A DNA stretch of 16,847 nucleotides from JAAFIP01 sp043777795 (GTDB taxonomy: Bacteria; Pseudomonadota; Gammaproteobacteria; Burkholderiales; Burkholderiaceae_C), in NCBI GenBank assembly GCA_043777795.1, contig JAYWHJ010000336.1, positions 1-16,847 of the forward strand, written 5' to 3'. This document shows, piece by piece, positions 14,048 through 16,847 of this stretch. The notes below the pieces were generated by a model that did not search any database, was not told the origin of the DNA, and saw only the letters and a program-made list of their open reading frames with translations. Position 1 is the first letter of the stretch. Every line of letters begins with the position of its first letter. The translations under genes and the position numbers were made by a program.

Positions 14048-14899
14048 ATGAAAACTACAGTTCTGGTTGTACTTGCCTCGCTAGCCACACTCTATGCTGC
14101 AGCCATGGCCTGGCTGTGGTTTTACCAAGAAAAGTTGCTATTCCAACCCAGCGTGCTGGCCGCCAACTACCCGCTGGCTACCCAGCCAGACATGCAAGAG
14201 GTAAAGGTAGAGGTACCCGGCGCGCAGCTCTCGGTGCTACAGCTAAGGCTACCGCAGCCCAAGGGCGTGGTGTTCTTTTTGCATGGCAATGGCGGCAATG
14301 TAGACAGCTGGTTTGCCAACCCCGATTTTTACCGCCGCGCCAATTTTGACGTAGTGATGATGGACTACCGAGGCTACGGCAAAAGCACTGGGCAGATCGA
14401 ATCCGAAGCGCAGTTACGCGCCGACGTTCGCGCCGTGTGGCAGCACTTTGCGCCGCAATATCAAGGTAACCAGTGGGTGCTCTTGGGCCGCTCTCTGGGC
14501 ACCGCCTTGGCCGCAGGTTTAAGCGTAGAGCTAGCCCAAGCGGGCAGGGCGCCCGACGCCACCATTCTCGTCTCAGCCTACCAGAGCATGTTGGCCATCG
14601 CCTCGACCCATTACCCCTTCGTTGCGCAAGCGCTACTGCGCTACCCGCTGCGCACGCATGAGGCGGTAGCGCAGATGAGAAGCCCGCTGTGGTTGATCCA
14701 TGGCGAGGCCGACACGTTGATTGCACCCAGCCACAGCCAAGCCTTGCATCTGCTGGCTCCTGCGTCCAAGCTGGTGCTGATACCGAAGGCGGGGCATAAC
14801 GATTTGCAGGAGTTTGAGGCGTATGTGCAGGCTTTGCGTGCGGCGCTGGATTTAGCCGCTAAACCTTCGCTTAGCTTTAACATTAGCAACAAAACCTAA
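14048..14899 (+). CDS. Membrane-anchored alpha/beta hydrolase (BEM46-like)
   Basis: This 283-residue alpha/beta-fold hydrolase has one N-terminal hydrophobic segment (about 3-24) that acts as a signal anchor. The oxyanion block is HGNGGN (79-84), followed by MDYRGYGKS. The nucleophile elbow is GRSLG with S149, the acid is D222 in HGEADTLI, and the histidine is H250 in AGHNDL. The pattern fits the BEM46/YfhR-like group, whose natural substrates are mostly unknown; a carboxylesterase or lipid-related hydrolase role is plausible. An ATG nine bases upstream (14039) would add three residues; neither start has a strong ribosome site, and 14048 gives the more typical Met-Lys signal-anchor start. It follows the AT-rich spacer and is probably not part of the catabolic operon. 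tatD follows after 24 bases. Confidence 0.87.
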   Translation: MKTTVLVVLASLATLYAAAMAWLWFYQEKLLFQPSVLAANYPLATQPDMQEVKVEVPGAQLSVLQLRLPQPKGVVFFLHGNGGNVDSWFANPDFYRRANFDVVMMDYRGYGKSTGQIESEAQLRADVRAVWQHFAPQYQGNQWVLLGRSLGTALAAGLSVELAQAGRAPDATILVSAYQSMLAIASTHYPFVAQALLRYPLRTHEAVAQMRSPLWLIHGEADTLIAPSHSQALHLLAPASKLVLIPKAGHNDLQEFEAYVQALRAALDLAAKPSLSFNISNKT

Positions 14900-14923
14900 A
14901 GAAAAAGTGGCATCATCGTGCCC

Positions 14924-15751
14924 ATGTGGATCGATACCCATTGCCATCTAGATGCAGCCGAGTTCAAGGCGCTAGCCCCCGATGTACGAGCGCAAGCAGC
15001 TACTAAAGATGTAGTGCATTGCATTTACCCTGCGGTAGAAGTAGCTAACTTTGCTGCCGTGCGCAGCCTGGCGCATACTTTGGGCGACAGCTATGCGCTG
15101 GGCATTCACCCTGTGTACGTGCCGCAGGCCACGATGGACGATTTGTTGCGCCTGGACGAAGCCTTGGCAGAGCATCAGGACGACCGGCGCCTGGTAGCGG
15201 TAGGCGAGATAGGGCTTGATTTCTTTATGCCCGCGCTGTGCGCGCCCGATATGCGGGAGAAACAAACCCACTTCTACCGTGCCCAGCTCAAGCTCGCAGT
15301 CAAGCACGGTCTGCCCGTCATTTTGCATGTGCGCCGCTCGGCAGACCAGTTGCTCAAAGGCCTGCGCGAGATTGCAGTTTCGGGTGGGATTGCGCATGCC
15401 TTCAATGGCTCGCAGCAGCAGGCCCAGCAGTTTGTAGACAGAGGCTTTGCATTGGGCTTTGGCGGTGCGATGACTTATGAGCGCGCCACGCAGTTGCGCC
15501 ATTTGGCAAGCAGCTTGCCACTGGACGCGCTGGTGCTGGAGACCGATGCACCGGACATACCGCCGCATTGGCTGTACGTCACGGCCGAGCAGCGGGCCGC
15601 TGGTGTGCCCCAAGGAATCAACAGCCCGGCAGAGCTACCCCGTATTGGTGCAGTTCTGGCAGATCTGCGCGGCATGCCTGTCAATGCACTGGCCCAAGCC
15701 ACTACGGACAATGCCCGCCGCGTTTTGCCCAAGCTGACGGGCCTAGTCTGA
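14924..15751 (+). CDS. TatD family metal-dependent hydrolase
   Basis: This 275-residue TIM-barrel metallohydrolase is of the TatD family, whose members act as metal-dependent DNases or exonucleases. Metal ligands are visible in order: DTHCHLD (H6, H8), VGEIGLDFF (E95), ILHVRRS (H135), IAHAFNGS (H158) and LETDAPDIPP (D208). A GTG at 14918 in the same frame could extend it by two residues, but ATG 14924 gives the standard MWIDTHCHLD opening. Residues about 21-31 are encoded by a stretch that partly resembles the small repeat found elsewhere in this window. The stop overlaps the next start as TGATG at 15749-15753, so it is translationally coupled to the DNA glycosylase frame. This puts two nucleic-acid repair or degradation functions side by side. 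Confidence 0.92.
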   Translation: MWIDTHCHLDAAEFKALAPDVRAQAATKDVVHCIYPAVEVANFAAVRSLAHTLGDSYALGIHPVYVPQATMDDLLRLDEALAEHQDDRRLVAVGEIGLDFFMPALCAPDMREKQTHFYRAQLKLAVKHGLPVILHVRRSADQLLKGLREIAVSGGIAHAFNGSQQQAQQFVDRGFALGFGGAMTYERATQLRHLASSLPLDALVLETDAPDIPPHWLYVTAEQRAAGVPQGINSPAELPRIGAVLADLRGMPVNALAQATTDNARRVLPKLTGLV

Positions 15752-16847
15752 TGCTGCAAGGCTTGCCACCCTTGCTGGGCCCGCATACGCGGGTGCTGAT
15801 TTTGGGCAGCTTCCCCGGTGTGCGTTCACTAGAGCTGCAGCAGTACTACGCCCATCCACAAAATCAGTTTTGGAGGCTTGTTTTTAATGCTATATCGGTG
15901 CCTAGCGCAATAGAATACTGCGGGAGAAGCTATGAAATACGTAGTAAATTATTGCTTGAACTAGGTTTGGGTGCGTGGGATGTGTACGCCGCCTGCGAGC
16001 GAAGCGGCAGTCTGGACAGCGCAATTACCCAGGCGCAGCCCAACGACTTGGCCTCCCTGCGCGCGCGCTGCCCCCAACTGCAAGCTATCGCCCATAATGG
16101 CGGGGAGAGCTACAAACATGCCAAACACACCTTGCAGTTGGGGCTGCCCGTCTACAAGCTGCCCTCCAGCAGCCCGGCCCACGCCAGTTGGAGTTTTGAA
16201 CGCAAGCTGGCCGTGTGGCGCAGCGTTACAAGCACATTTGAAATGACCAACGACCTACCCGAAGTCAGCACCTCCGAGATGGACGGTGTGCGCTACCTGC
16301 ACCTGGGCACCGAGTGGGTGCAAGGCAGCATGGAGATTAAAAAACCCTTTGCCCTTGATCTGGACTACGTGCAGCGCATGATGGCCTGGCTGCTATGGGC
16401 TGACCTGGGCAATCTGGCCAGCCTGCACGCCATGCAGCTCGGCCTGGGCTCGGCAGCGCTCACCAAGTTTTGCTACAAGCATGTGCGCTGCCGCACCACC
16501 GCGATTGAGATCAACCCCGACGTGGTCTCCGCCTGCCGGGCCTGGTTCAAGCTGCCCGAGAACGATGCCCGCTTGACGGTGGTGTTGGCCGATGCAGGTG
16601 CAGAGATCGCCAAGCCCGAGCGCATCAACACGGTAGATGCCTTGCAGGTCGATTTATACGACCATGATGCCGCTGCCCCGGTGCTCGATAGCATTGCCTT
16701 CTACAAGCACTGCCGCCTGGCCCTCACAGAGCAGGGTGTGATGACCGTCAACTTGTTTGGCCGCATGGCCAGCTACGACAAAAGCGTGGAGAAGATTTGC
16801 AAGGCTTTTGGCAAAGAGAACGTATGGGCCTTCAAACCCACCGTGGA
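15751..16847 (+). CDS. DNA-deoxyinosine/uracil glycosylase domain fused in frame to a spermidine-synthase-like domain (runs off right edge)
   Basis: One frame stays open from ATG 15751 to the window edge. Residues 1-164 look like the DNA-deoxyinosine glycosylase branch of the uracil-DNA glycosylase superfamily: VLILGSFPGVRSLELQQYYA (15-34), HPQNQFW (35-41), GAWDVYAACERSGSLDSAI (74-92) and KLPSSSPAHASWSFERKLAV (137-156). This domain would excise deaminated bases. From M165 onward the frame reads as a spermidine-synthase-like protein, with no stop and no frame change between the two. Residues 44-65 are encoded by AT-rich repeat copy C, and codon use there (ATA, AGA, TTA, AGT) differs from the rest. 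The joined frame may be a true fusion, or the glycosylase stop may have been lost while the second gene still starts at 16243. The glycosylase class assignment is by motif recall. Confidence 0.82.
   Translation, partial: MLQGLPPLLGPHTRVLILGSFPGVRSLELQQYYAHPQNQFWRLVFNAISVPSAIEYCGRSYEIRSKLLLELGLGAWDVYAACERSGSLDSAITQAQPNDLASLRARCPQLQAIAHNGGESYKHAKHTLQLGLPVYKLPSSSPAHASWSFERKLAVWRSVTSTFEMTNDLPEVSTSEMDGVRYLHLGTEWVQGSMEIKKPFALDLDYVQRMMAWLLWADLGNLASLHAMQLGLGSAALTKFCYKHVRCRTTAIEINPDVVSACRAWFKLPENDARLTVVLADAGAEIAKPERINTVDALQVDLYDHDAAAPVLDSIAFYKHCRLALTEQGVMTVNLFGRMASYDKSVEKICKAFGKENVWAFKPTV
15880..15945 (+). repeat. Small structured repeat, copy C, inside the glycosylase coding region
   Basis: This copy begins GTTTTTAA and contains AATAGAATACTGCGGG, AGAAGCTAT, AAATACGTAG. 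The 37-bp core is 15909-15945. It shares GCGGGAGAAGCTAT exactly with copy B and AAATACGTAG exactly with copy A. GCTAT (15929-15933) and GTAGT (15941-15945) keep the 7-base loop but pair less well (two G-T pairs). The stretch is in frame and has no stop codon. Confidence 0.7.
16243..16847 (+). other. Spermidine-synthase-like domain, possible separate start (partial)
   Basis: From ATG 16243 the sequence reads MTNDLPEVSTSEMDGVRYLH and continues with TEWVQGSMEI, YVQRMMAWLL, MQLGLGSAALTKFCYKH, TAIEINPDVV and ALQVDLYDHDAAAP. This is the Rossmann-type methyltransferase/aminopropyltransferase fold of SpeE-like proteins. The canonical GGGDGG loop is replaced by GLGSAA and the usual DSTDP region by DLYDHDA. 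It may therefore not be a true spermidine synthase. No good ribosome site precedes 16243, so it may be made only as part of the fused frame. The C-terminus is beyond the window. Confidence 0.72.

Noticed and set aside
13772..15945. The repeats as a CRISPR array
   Set aside because: Copies differ in orientation and sequence, spacing is irregular and one is inside a gene; no cas gene is present.

Overview
The window looks like a GC-rich betaproteobacterial chromosome, most likely Burkholderiales and probably Comamonadaceae-like. The reasons are the codon use, a fused LivH-LivM permease, a NicB-type molybdenum hydroxylase carrying its own cytochrome c domains, and the housekeeping block at the right end. 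This placement is an inference from gene content, not from a search.

The left and centre (1-13766) form one catabolic locus for an N-heteroaromatic acid, most simply nicotinate. A partial enamidase-like amidohydrolase runs leftward off the edge (1-581). A 342-bp divergent control region (582-923) separates it from a tightly packed rightward operon: a 6-hydroxynicotinate reductase homologue, a UPF0280 (ApbE-superfamily) protein, two tandem DUF1185 'amino acid synthesis' paralogues, a complete branched-chain-amino-acid-type ABC importer (binding protein, fused permease, two ATPases), and a two-gene molybdenum hydroxylase (NicA-like 2Fe-2S subunit and NicB-like Mo subunit with a tri-haem cytochrome c tail). 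Read as a pathway, the importer takes up the substrate, NicAB hydroxylates it and passes electrons to the respiratory chain, the reductase de-aromatises the 6-hydroxy product, and the enamidase opens the ring. This joins an aerobic-type first step to the reductive and hydrolytic steps known from the anaerobe Eubacterium barkeri. Genes for later steps (fate of 2-formylglutarate) and any regulator are not in the window.

A short AT-rich spacer (13767-14047) holds two copies, in opposite orientation, of a small structured repeat. A third copy lies inside a coding region at 15880-15945.

The right end (14048-16847) is unrelated: a membrane-anchored alpha/beta hydrolase, a TatD-family metal-dependent hydrolase, and an open frame that joins a DNA-deoxyinosine/uracil glycosylase-type domain to a spermidine-synthase-like domain with no stop codon between them. 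This last gene runs off the right edge. No tRNA, rRNA, CRISPR array, insertion sequence or phage gene was seen.
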